Positions 13,047 to 21,772 are shown, counted from the first letter of the stretch. The stretch is 45,827 nt of DNA from Herbaspirillum chlorophenolicum (GCF_001189955.1 NZ_LFLT01000034.1:1-45827); one strand, 5' to 3'. Numbers and translations: made by a program. Notes: a model not told the origin generated them from the sequence alone.

Positions 13047-14320
13047 GTCCGTTGCTCTTGATGCTCATGGTTGTTGGTAGAGATCCCGCCCGGCCGGCAC
13101 CCGAAAAAGGTGACGTCATCGCGCCGGCGCTGCGTGCCCTGGTAGCTGCGATGGGTCGCCATGACCTGCCTGCCGAGTTCCGGCATCGGCAAATGCCGGT
13201 GTTCCTGCAGCAGGTTGCGCAAACGCTGTTTGCCGAAGGCGATATTCTTGGCGCCGCCGATCTGGTCGATCACGCCGTCGGTGGAAACGAAGACGACTGC
13301 GCCCGGCTCCACCGTGACGCTGCGGTTTTCCCACTGCATGCCGTCGGGCGTATCCACGTAGCCCAGGCCGGTGCGTTTGCCGTCGACGGTCTGCACGGTC
13401 TCGCCGTCGCCGGACAACACGAACAGCGACATCTTGGCATTGGCGCAAACCAGTTGGCGCGAGCCCGTCTCGAACCAGAAGAAACACGCGTCCATGCCAT
13501 CGTCGGACTCCGATTGCTTTTCCGAATCGGCTTGCTGGCCCAGCACCCGCTTCATGCTGCGGTTGACCTCGTTCATCACCAGCGCCGGGTCGCGCGGGCC
13601 ATGCAATTCCAGCGCCTGCTTCAGGGACGAGGACGCGATCAGGGTAAGGAAGGCGCCGGGCACGCCGTGGCCGGTGCAATCGGCAACGGCGGCAAACCAG
13701 CCGTCGGCATGGTGTTCGAAATGGTAGAAGTCGCCACCGACCACGTCGCGCGGCTCCCAGACCAGGCAGGCATCGTCGAGCGCCTGCGACATGGCCGAAC
13801 GCGACGTGCTGAGCATGGCGCGCTGGATGACGCTGGCGTAGTCGATGCTTTGCATCACCTGGCGGTTCTTTTCTTCCTGCAGCGCCACCAGCATGCGCAT
13901 CAGTTCCAGGCCCGATCCCAGTCCGGACAGCTTGCCGCCGTCCACGATCAGGAAACCGTCTGCCAGCGTCTTGTCGCCGGAAGCAACTGCCAGCGCGCCC
14001 AGCGTCTCAATCGGCGTATCGGCATCGACGATCAGGGGATTCTTGTCCATGAACGCGATGCAGCTCTTGCGTTCGTAAAGCTCGCGGTGGTAAGGCTTGG
14101 ACATCTGCGACATGAAGATATGCCGGCTGATCAGGCCGATGGGCCGCCCTTGTTCGACCACGGGCAAGCTGACCAGCTCCTTGTGCTGGCCGAATATCTC
14201 CAGCACCTCGGCGTTGTTCTCATCGAATGAGACCACCGGGACATTTACCGCCAACGCCCCTGCAGTAGGCTGGTAAAGGCTGCTCCCCATTGCCGGGGTA
14301 AGGCTGAAATGGTTATCCAC
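13043..14320 (-). CDS. siaA: SiaA-type PP2C phosphatase with N-terminal CBS-like sensor
   Basis: This 425-residue protein has a C-terminal SpoIIE/PP2C phosphatase domain (about residues 175-410): RDVVGGDFYHFEHHADGWF and AVADCTGHGVPGAFLTL carry the metal-binding aspartates, and VSTDGVIDQIGG is a later conserved block. In P. aeruginosa SiaA the sensor is membrane-bound with a HAMP domain. Here residues 1-140 look like a pair of CBS repeats (VPVVSFDENNAEVLEIF, LPVVEQGRPIGLISR, PLIVDADTPIETLGAL) with no membrane segment, suggesting control by a cytoplasmic nucleotide-type ligand. It is the first gene of the sia operon; its promoter should lie in 14321-14432. Confidence 0.85.
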   Translation of the reverse strand: MDNHFSLTPAMGSSLYQPTAGALAVNVPVVSFDENNAEVLEIFGQHKELVSLPVVEQGRPIGLISRHIFMSQMSKPYHRELYERKSCIAFMDKNPLIVDADTPIETLGALAVASGDKTLADGFLIVDGGKLSGLGSGLELMRMLVALQEEKNRQVMQSIDYASVIQRAMLSTSRSAMSQALDDACLVWEPRDVVGGDFYHFEHHADGWFAAVADCTGHGVPGAFLTLIASSSLKQALELHGPRDPALVMNEVNRSMKRVLGQQADSEKQSESDDGMDACFFWFETGSRQLVCANAKMSLFVLSGDGETVQTVDGKRTGLGYVDTPDGMQWENRSVTVEPGAVVFVSTDGVIDQIGGAKNIAFGKQRLRNLLQEHRHLPMPELGRQVMATHRSYQGTQRRRDDVTFFGCRPGGISTNNHEHQEQRT

Positions 14321-14432
14321 CGTGCTCTGCCCGCGTAATGTTTTTCTGATTGATCGGCGATCATATTTAATTCGTATGACAACAATATGACCGCAGACAT
14401 ATCGCGGGGAGCAGCGGAGCCGGTACGGAGGA

Positions 14433-16061
14433 TCAGATCACGAAGAAACCATGCGTGCCATCGCGTCCAAGCTGCTCGACCAGGCCAAACTCCCAGTCGA
14501 GATATGCCTGCATGGCGCTGGCCGGATTGTCGGTGCCCTCATACGGCCGGCGATAGCGGTCGATGCGGGCCGACAGCAAGGCATCCTCGCCTGCGGCAAA
14601 ACCGAAGCCGGCACGCTCCCAGGCTGCATTGCCGCCTTCCAGCAGGTACACCGGCTGCGCCACCAGCGCCTGCAAATCCGCCACCGCGAATTGCGCCAGC
14701 AAGGACGTGCCGCACGTCAATACATAACGCGACGCCGAAGGGAAACTGCGGGCCGCCTCTTCAATCTGCGAGCGCAGCACGAACCACGCCCCCGGGATAT
14801 GGCGCGCCACATAACGCGCGCTCAGCGAGACATCCAGCAACACCGTATTCGTATCCTGATCCCGGTCCTGATCCAGCCATGCCTTGAGTTGCGCTGGCGC
14901 AATGCGTTGCTGCGGCGACACCCCGGACTCGGGCACCGGACGCGGCGCATCGCCGGCAACGGCAAAGTCCTCGCCCGCAAGGCCATCGGCGACATAAACC
15001 TCCCACGCCATCTGCGCCAGCCAGGAAGCGGTCATGTTGGCGCGCACCCCGTCGTCGTCGGCCAGCACGATGCGCGCGCCGCGCGCCGGCGCATTCATCT
15101 CGGTCTCCTGCACCAACTGGCCGCCGGGTGCGGACAGGAAACCCGGCAAGTGGCCGGCACGGTATTCCTCGGGCGTACGCACATCGAAACGGTAGACGGT
15201 GCGGCCCGTCGCCTCCAGTTCGGCAAGACGGCTCGCATCGGTGCGCCTGACGCCGGCGCGGTCGGCCACTGCGCGCGCCTCGCCTTGGGCCTGACGCTTG
15301 CGGCCGGCATCTACGGTTTCAGGAAAACGCCGCTGCTGGCCATGCTCCAGCTTCTGGCCCGCCAGCGTCCAGCCGATGGTGCCGTTGCGCAGCGCATGGA
15401 CCGGATTGGCAATGCCGGCGTTGACCAGCGACTGCGTCCCGATGATACTGCGCGTGCGGCCAGCACAGTTGACGATCACGCGCGTGGCCGGGTCCGGCGC
15501 CAGCGCACGCACGCGCAGCACCAGCTCGGCGCCGGGCATGCTGACCGAGCCGGGGATGTTCATGTTCTGGTATTCGTCGAAGCGGCGTGCGTCCACCACC
15601 ACCACATCTTCCTTCGCATCCAGCAGGGCCTTGACCTCCTGCGCCGACAGCGAAGGCGTATGGCGTTGCGACTCCACCAGTTCGCCAAAAGCCTTGCTAG
15701 GCACGTTCACATCCTGGAACAGCTCACCGCCGGCCTCGCGCCAGCCGCGCACGCCGCCGTCCAGCACACGTACATCCGTGTAGCCCAACGCCCGCAGGCG
15801 CTGCGCCGCACGCACGGCCAGGCCTTCGCCATCGTCGAGTGTGACGACGCGCGTATCGCGGCGCGGTATGCGGGTCCAGGCATTCAATTCCAGATGGGAG
15901 AACGGGAAATTGGCGGCGAACAGCGGATGCGACTGCGCATGCGGCGCTTCTTCCCGCACGTCCAGCAGGGCGATTTCTTCCCGGGCCAGCAGCGCGGCGC
16001 GCACTTCGGCAGTCGAGATGACGGGAATGGAAAGGGAAGCGGATGAGATGCCTGTAGTCAT
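14433..16061 (-). CDS. Four-domain rhodanese (sulfurtransferase) protein
   Basis: This 542-residue protein contains four tandem rhodanese-like domains. The usual active-site loops read TLDDGEG in domain 1 (about residue 76, no Cys), VNCAGRTRS in domain 2 (Cys199), LADDDGVR in domain 3 (about residue 335, no Cys) and LTCGTSLL in domain 4 (Cys450). Domains 2 and 4 are thus candidate persulfide carriers, while 1 and 3 have Asp at the nucleophile position and may be structural. There is no signal peptide, so it acts in the cytoplasm. It starts 14 bp after the stop of the thiol dioxygenase gene, so the two form an operon. This points to handling of sulfane sulfur or sulfite released during thiol breakdown. 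Confidence 0.88.
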   Translation of the reverse strand: MTTGISSASLSIPVISTAEVRAALLAREEIALLDVREEAPHAQSHPLFAANFPFSHLELNAWTRIPRRDTRVVTLDDGEGLAVRAAQRLRALGYTDVRVLDGGVRGWREAGGELFQDVNVPSKAFGELVESQRHTPSLSAQEVKALLDAKEDVVVVDARRFDEYQNMNIPGSVSMPGAELVLRVRALAPDPATRVIVNCAGRTRSIIGTQSLVNAGIANPVHALRNGTIGWTLAGQKLEHGQQRRFPETVDAGRKRQAQGEARAVADRAGVRRTDASRLAELEATGRTVYRFDVRTPEEYRAGHLPGFLSAPGGQLVQETEMNAPARGARIVLADDDGVRANMTASWLAQMAWEVYVADGLAGEDFAVAGDAPRPVPESGVSPQQRIAPAQLKAWLDQDRDQDTNTVLLDVSLSARYVARHIPGAWFVLRSQIEEAARSFPSASRYVLTCGTSLLAQFAVADLQALVAQPVYLLEGGNAAWERAGFGFAAGEDALLSARIDRYRRPYEGTDNPASAMQAYLDWEFGLVEQLGRDGTHGFFVI

Positions 16062-16075
16062 GGAGGGCGGCTTGC

Positions 16076-16726
16076 TTATTGTTCGGATGAGAGGTCCCAG
16101 ATATTGGGAAGCGCGGTGTTGGAATAACCCGAGATGAACGGCTTGCGCTGCCCATCCGGCTGGTAGGTGGAACGCCGTACCGCACCGATGTTGGCGCCAT
16201 ACACATGGATGCTGATGGAGATTTGGTCTTCATAGGCGTTGCTGACCTGGTGCACGTCATGCAACCCGTCGCTGTTGGGCGAGACGGCTTCCACCATCCC
16301 CGGCTCCAGCCGCACCGGCTGGCCAACTTTCTGCAACCCGCTGGCTGCCGGCGAATAGGATTGCGCATGCTCGGCGCCACGCAGCATGCCGATCAGCCCC
16401 CAGACGGTATGGTCGTGGATCGGTGTGCGCTGCCCCGGCCCCCAGACGAAACTGACGATGGAAAAGCGCTGCGCCGAATCGGCGTGCAGCAGGTATTGCC
16501 GGTAACGCTGCGGATCGGGCTGGGCGAATGCATCAGGCAGCCAGTCGTCATGCGCCACCAGTTCGCGCAGCAAGCCGCTTCCGGCATCAAGGATGATGGG
16601 CTCCGGCGGCGTGCCCGACAGCAGCTCCGCAAACTGCGTCACGAAAGAACGCAGGCGCCAGAGTTGCCGGACTTCCTTCGCTTGTTCATGCACGGGTGCC
16701 GCTGTGGAAATATGGGGTGCTGCCAT
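16076..16726 (-). CDS. Thiol dioxygenase, cysteine/3-mercaptopropionate dioxygenase family
   Basis: This 216-residue cupin-type iron enzyme adds O2 to a thiol to give a sulfinate. The iron ligands appear as HDH (His104, His106) in VSFVWGPGQRTPIHDHTVWG and as a later His (about 159) in LHDVHQVSN; Tyr176 in HVYGANIG fits the catalytic Tyr. At residue 77 it has Gln (RYRQYLL) where Arg-type cysteine dioxygenases have Arg; Gln there is typical of bacterial 3-mercaptopropionate dioxygenases, so the substrate may be 3-mercaptopropionate rather than cysteine. The start at 16726 is fixed by AGGAG six bases upstream; an in-frame ATG at 16765 is less likely. It precedes the rhodanese gene in one unit. 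Confidence 0.87.
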   Translation of the reverse strand: MAAPHISTAAPVHEQAKEVRQLWRLRSFVTQFAELLSGTPPEPIILDAGSGLLRELVAHDDWLPDAFAQPDPQRYRQYLLHADSAQRFSIVSFVWGPGQRTPIHDHTVWGLIGMLRGAEHAQSYSPAASGLQKVGQPVRLEPGMVEAVSPNSDGLHDVHQVSNAYEDQISISIHVYGANIGAVRRSTYQPDGQRKPFISGYSNTALPNIWDLSSEQ

Positions 16727-16814
16727 GTCCCGCTCCTTGAGGTAGTTGGTCTGCGCCAAATCCAACGCAGACTATAAGCAAGTTTTGCCATTCCTGCCGG
16801 GCACGCAAGCAAAA

Positions 16815-16850
16815 CGGCACGCCGGCTGCTGGAAAGCTGCCGGCGTGCCG
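16815..16850 (-). terminator. Rho-independent terminator of the OsmC gene (minus strand)
   Basis: Perfect 12-bp inverted repeat (arms 16815-16826 and 16839-16850, CGGCACGCCGGC and its complement) with a 12-nt loop. On the minus strand it is followed by TTTT. It lies 20 bp beyond the OsmC stop. Confidence 0.65.
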
Positions 16851-16869
16851 CTTGGGCTTGAACAGGTTC

Positions 16870-17439
16870 TCAGGCGATGGCGTCTTCCACGCCGGCTCGC
16901 GATTCCTGCGCCTGCGTGCGGTTGTGGCGGATCTCGGCGCGGATCTCCTGCGGATTCTTCAGCAGGTTGAGGATAGGGCAACTGGCCTCCACCGCATCGA
17001 ACAGCGTCTTGACCTCCTCATCCGAGGCCGGCGAATCCAGGTGCACTACATAAGCGATGTCGTGCGGCCAGATGGGAATCTGCTCATGGCCGGGACGGCC
17101 GCCGCGCGGATCGATCTTGCCGCTCACTTCCACTTCCAGCGAATCGATCGGCACCTGCCGATGCGCCGCCTGGATCAGGAAGATATGCGTGACGCAGGAC
17201 CCCAGCACTCCCAGTTGCAACTCAGGAGAACTGGGCCCCAGGTTGTAGCCGGCGAAATCCGGCGGGCTATCGCTGATGACCTGGTGGTCGCGGATGCGGA
17301 TGCGCCGCACGCCGCTGCGCCCTTCGGCCGACACCCGCGCCTGCAGGGCATTGGGGCCGGCGTTGCCGGCTTCGATCAGTGCTTCGCGCGCCAGCACGGC
17401 GCTGCGCTTTTCGCTGAGATAGTGGTTCAGTGATGTCAT
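16870..17439 (-). CDS. OsmC/Ohr-family protein
   Basis: This 189-residue protein has the two cysteines of the OsmC fold: GVLGSCVTHIF (about residue 80) and DAVEASCPILNLLKNP (about residue 150). OsmC proteins reduce organic peroxides or, in some groups, act on sulfur compounds. The start at 17439 (MTSLNHYLSEKRSAVL) is supported by GAGG just upstream; a much longer open frame extending to 19824 is an artefact of GC-rich codons. It lies between the dioxygenase/rhodanese pair and a divergent ABC transporter, so a role in detoxifying or trimming an organosulfur substrate is plausible. The stop is directly followed by GAACCTGTT. Confidence 0.85.
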   Translation of the reverse strand: MTSLNHYLSEKRSAVLAREALIEAGNAGPNALQARVSAEGRSGVRRIRIRDHQVISDSPPDFAGYNLGPSSPELQLGVLGSCVTHIFLIQAAHRQVPIDSLEVEVSGKIDPRGGRPGHEQIPIWPHDIAYVVHLDSPASDEEVKTLFDAVEASCPILNLLKNPQEIRAEIRHNRTQAQESRAGVEDAIA

Positions 17440-17685
17440 GGCGTCCTCGTTGTCTGTGGTCTTTTTTGCTCGTGCCTGTTTGCTGCCGGTCGAGACAGTT
17501 TCCCGCCGCGCGCATCGCCCTCGCAACGAAGCAATCCGCATATGGATATGCCATGCCGGGCACATATGGTTGCTCGCTCTTGTTCGTTTGCTTGCGGCCG
17601 CGCCTGGTCCATATTTCACATCTTGCGGCCGCCACGCCTGCCGCTTTCCATGCATTTCCTTCGACCTCAGTGGAGCCATGACCAA

Positions 17686-18726
17686 ATGAAAAAAGACCTC
17701 CCTTCGCTTGAACAAGACACTTCCCCTTCCTGGTCGCGCCGCGACATCCTGCGCGCCGGGGGAGCCGCCGCACTGGCCGGGATCGGGGGATCCCTGGCCG
17801 CCGGCAGCGCCTGGTCGGCCGGCGCGCCGCACAAGCTGACCTTCGCCTGGAGCGCGGTGGCGTTCTGCCTCTCGCCGGTCGTGGTGGCGCAGGAAAAAGG
17901 CATCTTCGAAAAGAACGGCCTGCAGGTCGAACTGCTCAACTGGGGCGGCTCGACCGACCAGTTGCTCGAAGCGCTGGCCACCGGCAAGGCCGATGTCGGC
18001 GTGGGCCTGATCCACCGCTGGCTCAAGCCGCTGGAATCGGGCTTCGATGTCAAGGTGATCGGCGCCGCACACGGCGGCTGCCTGCGCATGGTGGGTGTCA
18101 AGGACGCCGGCGTGACCGACTGGAAACAGCTGAAGGGAAAGACCATCGGTGTGTCCGACCTGAACAGCCCGGCCAAGAATTTCTTCGCCATCCACCTGGC
18201 CAAGCGCGGCGTGAATATCGACAAGGATGTGGAATGGCGCGTCTATCCGGCCGACCTGCTCGATGTGGCGGCGAAAAAGGGCGAGATCCAGGCGATTGCC
18301 GATGGCGACCCGAACGTCTACCTGATCGAGAAGCGCAACCAGGGCGTGTTCACGGAGATTGGCAACAGCGGCATCGGCGAATACAAGGACAAGATCTGCT
18401 GCATCACCGGCGCGCGCGGCGAGTTCGTCCGCAACAACAAGCCGGCCGCAGCGGCCGTGGTGCGTTCGATCATCCAGGCCTCGGAATACGTGGCGGAAAA
18501 CCCGAACGAGGCGGCCAAGCTGTACGCCAAGTATTCGCCCAAGGTGCCAGTGGAAGACCTGCGCGCGCTGCTCACCGATCTCACTTACCACAACCACCCC
18601 ACCGGCAACGTCCTGCGTTCGGAGGTCGAATACTTCGCGCGCGATTTCCACACGGCCGGCGTACTCAAGAAGAGCACCGACCCGGCGCGCTTCGCCAGCC
18701 ACGTAACAGTGGACGTGCTGGCCTGA
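17686..18726 (+). CDS. ABC transporter substrate-binding protein, SsuA/TauA-like, Tat signal
   Basis: This 346-residue periplasmic binding protein of the NitT/TauT (sulfonate/nitrate) class has a twin-arginine signal: SRRDILRAGG followed by a hydrophobic Ala/Gly stretch and a probable cleavage after SAWSA (about residue 44). The mature part has VAQEKGIFEKNGLQVELLNWGGSTDQLLEALATGKADVGVG, the standard start of SsuA-like proteins. The ATG at 17686 is preceded by GGAG (17672-17675). It is followed by a permease and an ATPase, and lies divergent from OsmC, dioxygenase and rhodanese genes. That context suggests uptake of a sulfonate, thiol or other organosulfur acid; the ligand is not determined by sequence. 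Confidence 0.87.
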   Translation: MKKDLPSLEQDTSPSWSRRDILRAGGAAALAGIGGSLAAGSAWSAGAPHKLTFAWSAVAFCLSPVVVAQEKGIFEKNGLQVELLNWGGSTDQLLEALATGKADVGVGLIHRWLKPLESGFDVKVIGAAHGGCLRMVGVKDAGVTDWKQLKGKTIGVSDLNSPAKNFFAIHLAKRGVNIDKDVEWRVYPADLLDVAAKKGEIQAIADGDPNVYLIEKRNQGVFTEIGNSGIGEYKDKICCITGARGEFVRNNKPAAAAVVRSIIQASEYVAENPNEAAKLYAKYSPKVPVEDLRALLTDLTYHNHPTGNVLRSEVEYFARDFHTAGVLKKSTDPARFASHVTVDVLA

Positions 18727-18768
18727 CGCAGCCGTGCGCCCCAGCCGCAGCCATGAAAGGAATCTGAA

Positions 18769-19794
18769 ATGACGACGACAAGCGCGATCCCGAATGCGCC
18801 TGCAATTGCGCTCTCGCCGCCGCAGCGCAAGGCGGCGCTGTGGCGCACCGGCTTGCTGGCGGCCCTCGCCTGGCTGGCGCTGGGCCTGCTGGCGCTGGCC
18901 TGGCCCAACAAGGAAGTCGGCTTCAGCGACTGGGCTTTCACCGACGAGTTCGGCTATGCGGCAACGGCGCTGGCGCTGCTGCTGGCCGCACTGTCGTTGA
19001 GCGCGGGCAGCAAGGTGGCTTCCCGCACGGTCTACCTGCTGCGTCCGGCCGGCCAATGGCTGGTAGCCGTCCCCCTGTTGCTGGGCGTATGGGAAGTGCT
19101 GACCGCCAAGCTGGGCGTGCTGCCCTCGCCTTTCTTCGCTCCGCCGCAAAGCCTGATCGAAGTCTATGCCGAAGACTGGCCGCGCCTGGGCCTTTCCACC
19201 GCGCATTCGCTGCGCCTGCTGGTGCACGGTTTCGCCAGCGGCGCGGCGGTCGGTTTCCTGGTCGGCGTGTGGATCGGCTGGTCGCGCATCGCCGGCTACT
19301 GGGTGCATCCGGTGCTGCGCTTCCTGGGCCCGGTACCGGCGTCGGCGCTGCTGCCGCTGGCGTTCTTCTTCGCACCGTCCAGCTATGCCGCCGCGGTATT
19401 CCTGATCGCGCTGGCCACGGGTTTCCCGGTGGCGGTGCTGACCTGGTCCGGCGTGGCCTCGGTCAACAAGAGCTATTACGACGTGGCCCGCACGCTGGGC
19501 GCGTCGGAGTCCTTCCTGGTATTGCGGGTGGCGATACCGGCTGCGCTGCCGCAGGTTTTCGTCGGCTTGTTCATGGGCCTGGGCGCGGCATTCTCGGTGC
19601 TGGTCACCGCCGAAATGATGGGCGTCAAGGCCGGACTGGGCTGGTATTTGCAGTGGTCGCAAGGCTGGGCCGCCTATAGCAACATGTATGCCGCGCTGAT
19701 CGTGATGGCGGCGCTGTGCTCGGGGCTGATCACGCTGCTCTTCAAGGTGCGCGACCGCGCGTTGTCGTGGCAGAAAGGAACCGTGAAATGGTGA
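18769..19794 (+). CDS. ABC transporter permease, SsuC/TauC-like with extended N-terminus
   Basis: This 341-residue inner-membrane permease has its C-terminal 250 residues in the BPD_transp_1 domain. The coupling-loop motif is around YYDVARTLGASESFLVLRVAIPAALPQVF (residues 235-265), which contacts the ATPase. It is longer than usual SsuC (about 260) because two extra hydrophobic segments precede the domain (LLAALAWLALGLLALAWP and the AATALALLLAALSLSAG region). It lies 42 bp after the binding-protein gene and its stop overlaps the ATPase start, so the three genes form one transporter. Confidence 0.88.
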   Translation: MTTTSAIPNAPAIALSPPQRKAALWRTGLLAALAWLALGLLALAWPNKEVGFSDWAFTDEFGYAATALALLLAALSLSAGSKVASRTVYLLRPAGQWLVAVPLLLGVWEVLTAKLGVLPSPFFAPPQSLIEVYAEDWPRLGLSTAHSLRLLVHGFASGAAVGFLVGVWIGWSRIAGYWVHPVLRFLGPVPASALLPLAFFFAPSSYAAAVFLIALATGFPVAVLTWSGVASVNKSYYDVARTLGASESFLVLRVAIPAALPQVFVGLFMGLGAAFSVLVTAEMMGVKAGLGWYLQWSQGWAAYSNMYAALIVMAALCSGLITLLFKVRDRALSWQKGTVKW

Positions 19795-20606
19795 CGGCAA
19801 CAGAACAGAACCCGCAACAGGCAACCCCGGCGGCGGCTTCCGAAGGCGCGCGCATCGACGTGCGGCAGGTCAGCCACTGGTTCAAGCTGCAGGAAAAGAA
19901 GCAAGATGTACTGCAGGTGCTCGACGATATTTCACTGTCGGTCGAGCCCGGCGAATTCGTCGCCCTGCTCGGCCCCAGCGGCTGCGGCAAGTCGACCTTG
20001 CTGCGGCTGGTGGCAGGGCTGGAGCCGGCCACCGCCGGCAGCATCCTGCAGGACGGCAAGCCGATCGACCGCCCCGATCCTTCGCGCATCGTGGTGTTCC
20101 AGGACCCGACCCTGTACCCGTGGCGCAAGGTGTGGGACAACGTGGCGCTGGGTCTGCAGGCGCGCGGCCTGTTGAAGCAGCACCGCCAGCGCGTGGACGA
20201 TGCGCTGGCGCTGGTGGGCCTGGAAGAGTTCGCCAACGCTTTCCCGCACCAGCTCTCCGGCGGCATGGCGCAGCGCGTGGCGCTGGCGCGTGCGCTGGTC
20301 AACGATCCCCAGTTGCTGGTGCTGGACGAGCCGCTGGGCAAGCTCGATTCGCTCACGCGCCTGACCATGCAAAGCGAACTGGTCTCCTTGTGGCAGCGGC
20401 AAAAATTCTCCGCCCTGCTGGTCACGCACGACATCGAAGAGGCGCTGTTCCTGGCGCAGCGGGTGATCGTGTTCGGCCCGCGCCCGGCCGGCATCCGCGC
20501 CGAAATCAAGGTCGACCTGCCCTATCCGCGCCATCGCGGCGACGCGAAGCTGGCGCAGTTGCGGCATGAAGCGATGCGCCATTTGGGGCTGGATGAAAGT
20601 TGGTGA
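19788..20606 (+). CDS. ABC transporter ATP-binding protein, SsuB/TauB-like
   Basis: This 272-residue ATPase has Walker A GPSGCGKST (about residues 63-71), Q-loop VVFQDPTLYPWRK, signature LSGGMAQRVALARAL, Walker B LLVLDEPLGKLD and the switch His in LLVTHDIEEAL. This is the nitrate/sulfonate/taurine subfamily. The ATG at 19788 overlaps the permease stop, and its own stop overlaps the start of the cytochrome c gene (GTGA at 20603-20606), so translation of the transporter and the cytochrome is coupled. Confidence 0.9.
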   Translation: MVTATEQNPQQATPAAASEGARIDVRQVSHWFKLQEKKQDVLQVLDDISLSVEPGEFVALLGPSGCGKSTLLRLVAGLEPATAGSILQDGKPIDRPDPSRIVVFQDPTLYPWRKVWDNVALGLQARGLLKQHRQRVDDALALVGLEEFANAFPHQLSGGMAQRVALARALVNDPQLLVLDEPLGKLDSLTRLTMQSELVSLWQRQKFSALLVTHDIEEALFLAQRVIVFGPRPAGIRAEIKVDLPYPRHRGDAKLAQLRHEAMRHLGLDESW

Positions 20607-21772
20607 TCCCTGAAGTCGGCATCGACTGGGATGCCTGCATCGGCCTGATGCTGCAGGCGATGCAGTCGCTCCAGCAAGGGCTGCTGCACTTGCTGGCCGC
20701 GCTGGGCGCCGCGCGGGATATCGATGGCCAGCCGGCCTGGCCTTTTGCGCTGCGCCTGAGCGGCGAGGTCATGCTGATCGACCGCAGCGTGGCGCGTGCG
20801 CTGATGGGGGCATTGGGCTACAGTGCGGCCGCATTGCTGCTGGTCGCGCTTTCCTTCGCCTGGAAACGGGCGCGTATCCCGCTGTTGCTGGCCGGCGGCG
20901 CATTGCTGCTGTTCACCCCTTGGCCTGATACGGCCCTGCTCACCGCTCCTGCGGTGCCGACCAGTTTCCATACTTCCCCCACCGGATTTTCCGCCACCGC
21001 CATCGTGCGCGGCGAACAGCTCTACACACGGCAATGCATCGCCTGCCACGGCGCCGACGGCAAAGGAAACACCCCGCTGGCGCTGTCGTTGCCGGTCGCG
21101 CCGCCCAACCTGTCGAGCGGACTGCTGTGGCGGCGCAGCGACGGCGACATCTTCTGGAGCCTGCAGTACGGCAAAGGAGGCAAAGGCGGCATGCCGGCTT
21201 TCGCGACACGTATCAGCGTCGCCGACAGTTGGGCCCTGATCGACTACATGAAGGCCAATGCCGCCGGTGTCGGCATCACCGACACCGGCGCATGGCCGCG
21301 GCCGGTGGCGCTGCCTGACATTGCACTGGCTTGCCGCTCGCCAGGCGCGACACACCTGAGCCAGTGGCATGGGCAACGCATCAGGCTGGTAGTAGCCAAA
21401 CCCGGAAAAGCGCCCCCGCCCGAGGACCCCCGCCTGCAAAGCGTGCTGCTCAACGGCGCGGCGGCGCCGGATACCGTCGGCGCCATCGATTGCGCCAACA
21501 GCCAACGCGATGCGCTGCACGCCATTGCCATCATCACCGGCACGCCCGAGGAAAAATTGCCCGGCACCCAGCTCCTGGCCGACCGCGATGGCTGGCTGCG
21601 CGCGCGCAACGCCAGCGGCGACTGGTCGCCGGATGACATGCTGTGCCGCTCGACAGCGGTCGGGGAAGGCGCCGGAAACACGGCAGGCGGGATGGACCAA
21701 CTGATCGCGGCCATGGATGCAGACCCGGTGCGTTTCGCCAAAGGCGGCTTCTTCACGCATCGGGAGAGATGA
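20603..21772 (+). CDS. Membrane-anchored c-type cytochrome
   Basis: This protein of about 389 residues has N-terminal hydrophobic segments (about residues 66-88 and 92-106) anchoring a periplasmic part with one haem site, CIACHGADGKGN (Cys145, Cys148, His149), and a Met-containing GGMPAFATRIS likely to supply the second axial ligand. The C-terminal 180 residues (from about residue 215) match no domain I recognise and contain several cysteines. The start is GTG 20603, overlapping the ABC ATPase stop, or TTG 20600. Coupling to the transporter suggests it takes electrons from periplasmic oxidation of the imported compound or a product such as sulfite; this is inference. Confidence 0.8.
   Translation: MIPEVGIDWDACIGLMLQAMQSLQQGLLHLLAALGAARDIDGQPAWPFALRLSGEVMLIDRSVARALMGALGYSAAALLLVALSFAWKRARIPLLLAGGALLLFTPWPDTALLTAPAVPTSFHTSPTGFSATAIVRGEQLYTRQCIACHGADGKGNTPLALSLPVAPPNLSSGLLWRRSDGDIFWSLQYGKGGKGGMPAFATRISVADSWALIDYMKANAAGVGITDTGAWPRPVALPDIALACRSPGATHLSQWHGQRIRLVVAKPGKAPPPEDPRLQSVLLNGAAAPDTVGAIDCANSQRDALHAIAIITGTPEEKLPGTQLLADRDGWLRARNASGDWSPDDMLCRSTAVGEGAGNTAGGMDQLIAAMDADPVRFAKGGFFTHRER

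Noticed and set aside
14451..16046. A 531-codon plus-strand open frame
   Set aside because: It is antisense to the rhodanese gene and has typical GC-rich shadow composition.
16870..19824. A 984-codon minus-strand open frame
   Set aside because: Only its last 189 codons make the OsmC protein. The rest is antisense to the ABC binding-protein and permease genes and has shadow-frame composition rich in Arg, Gln and His.
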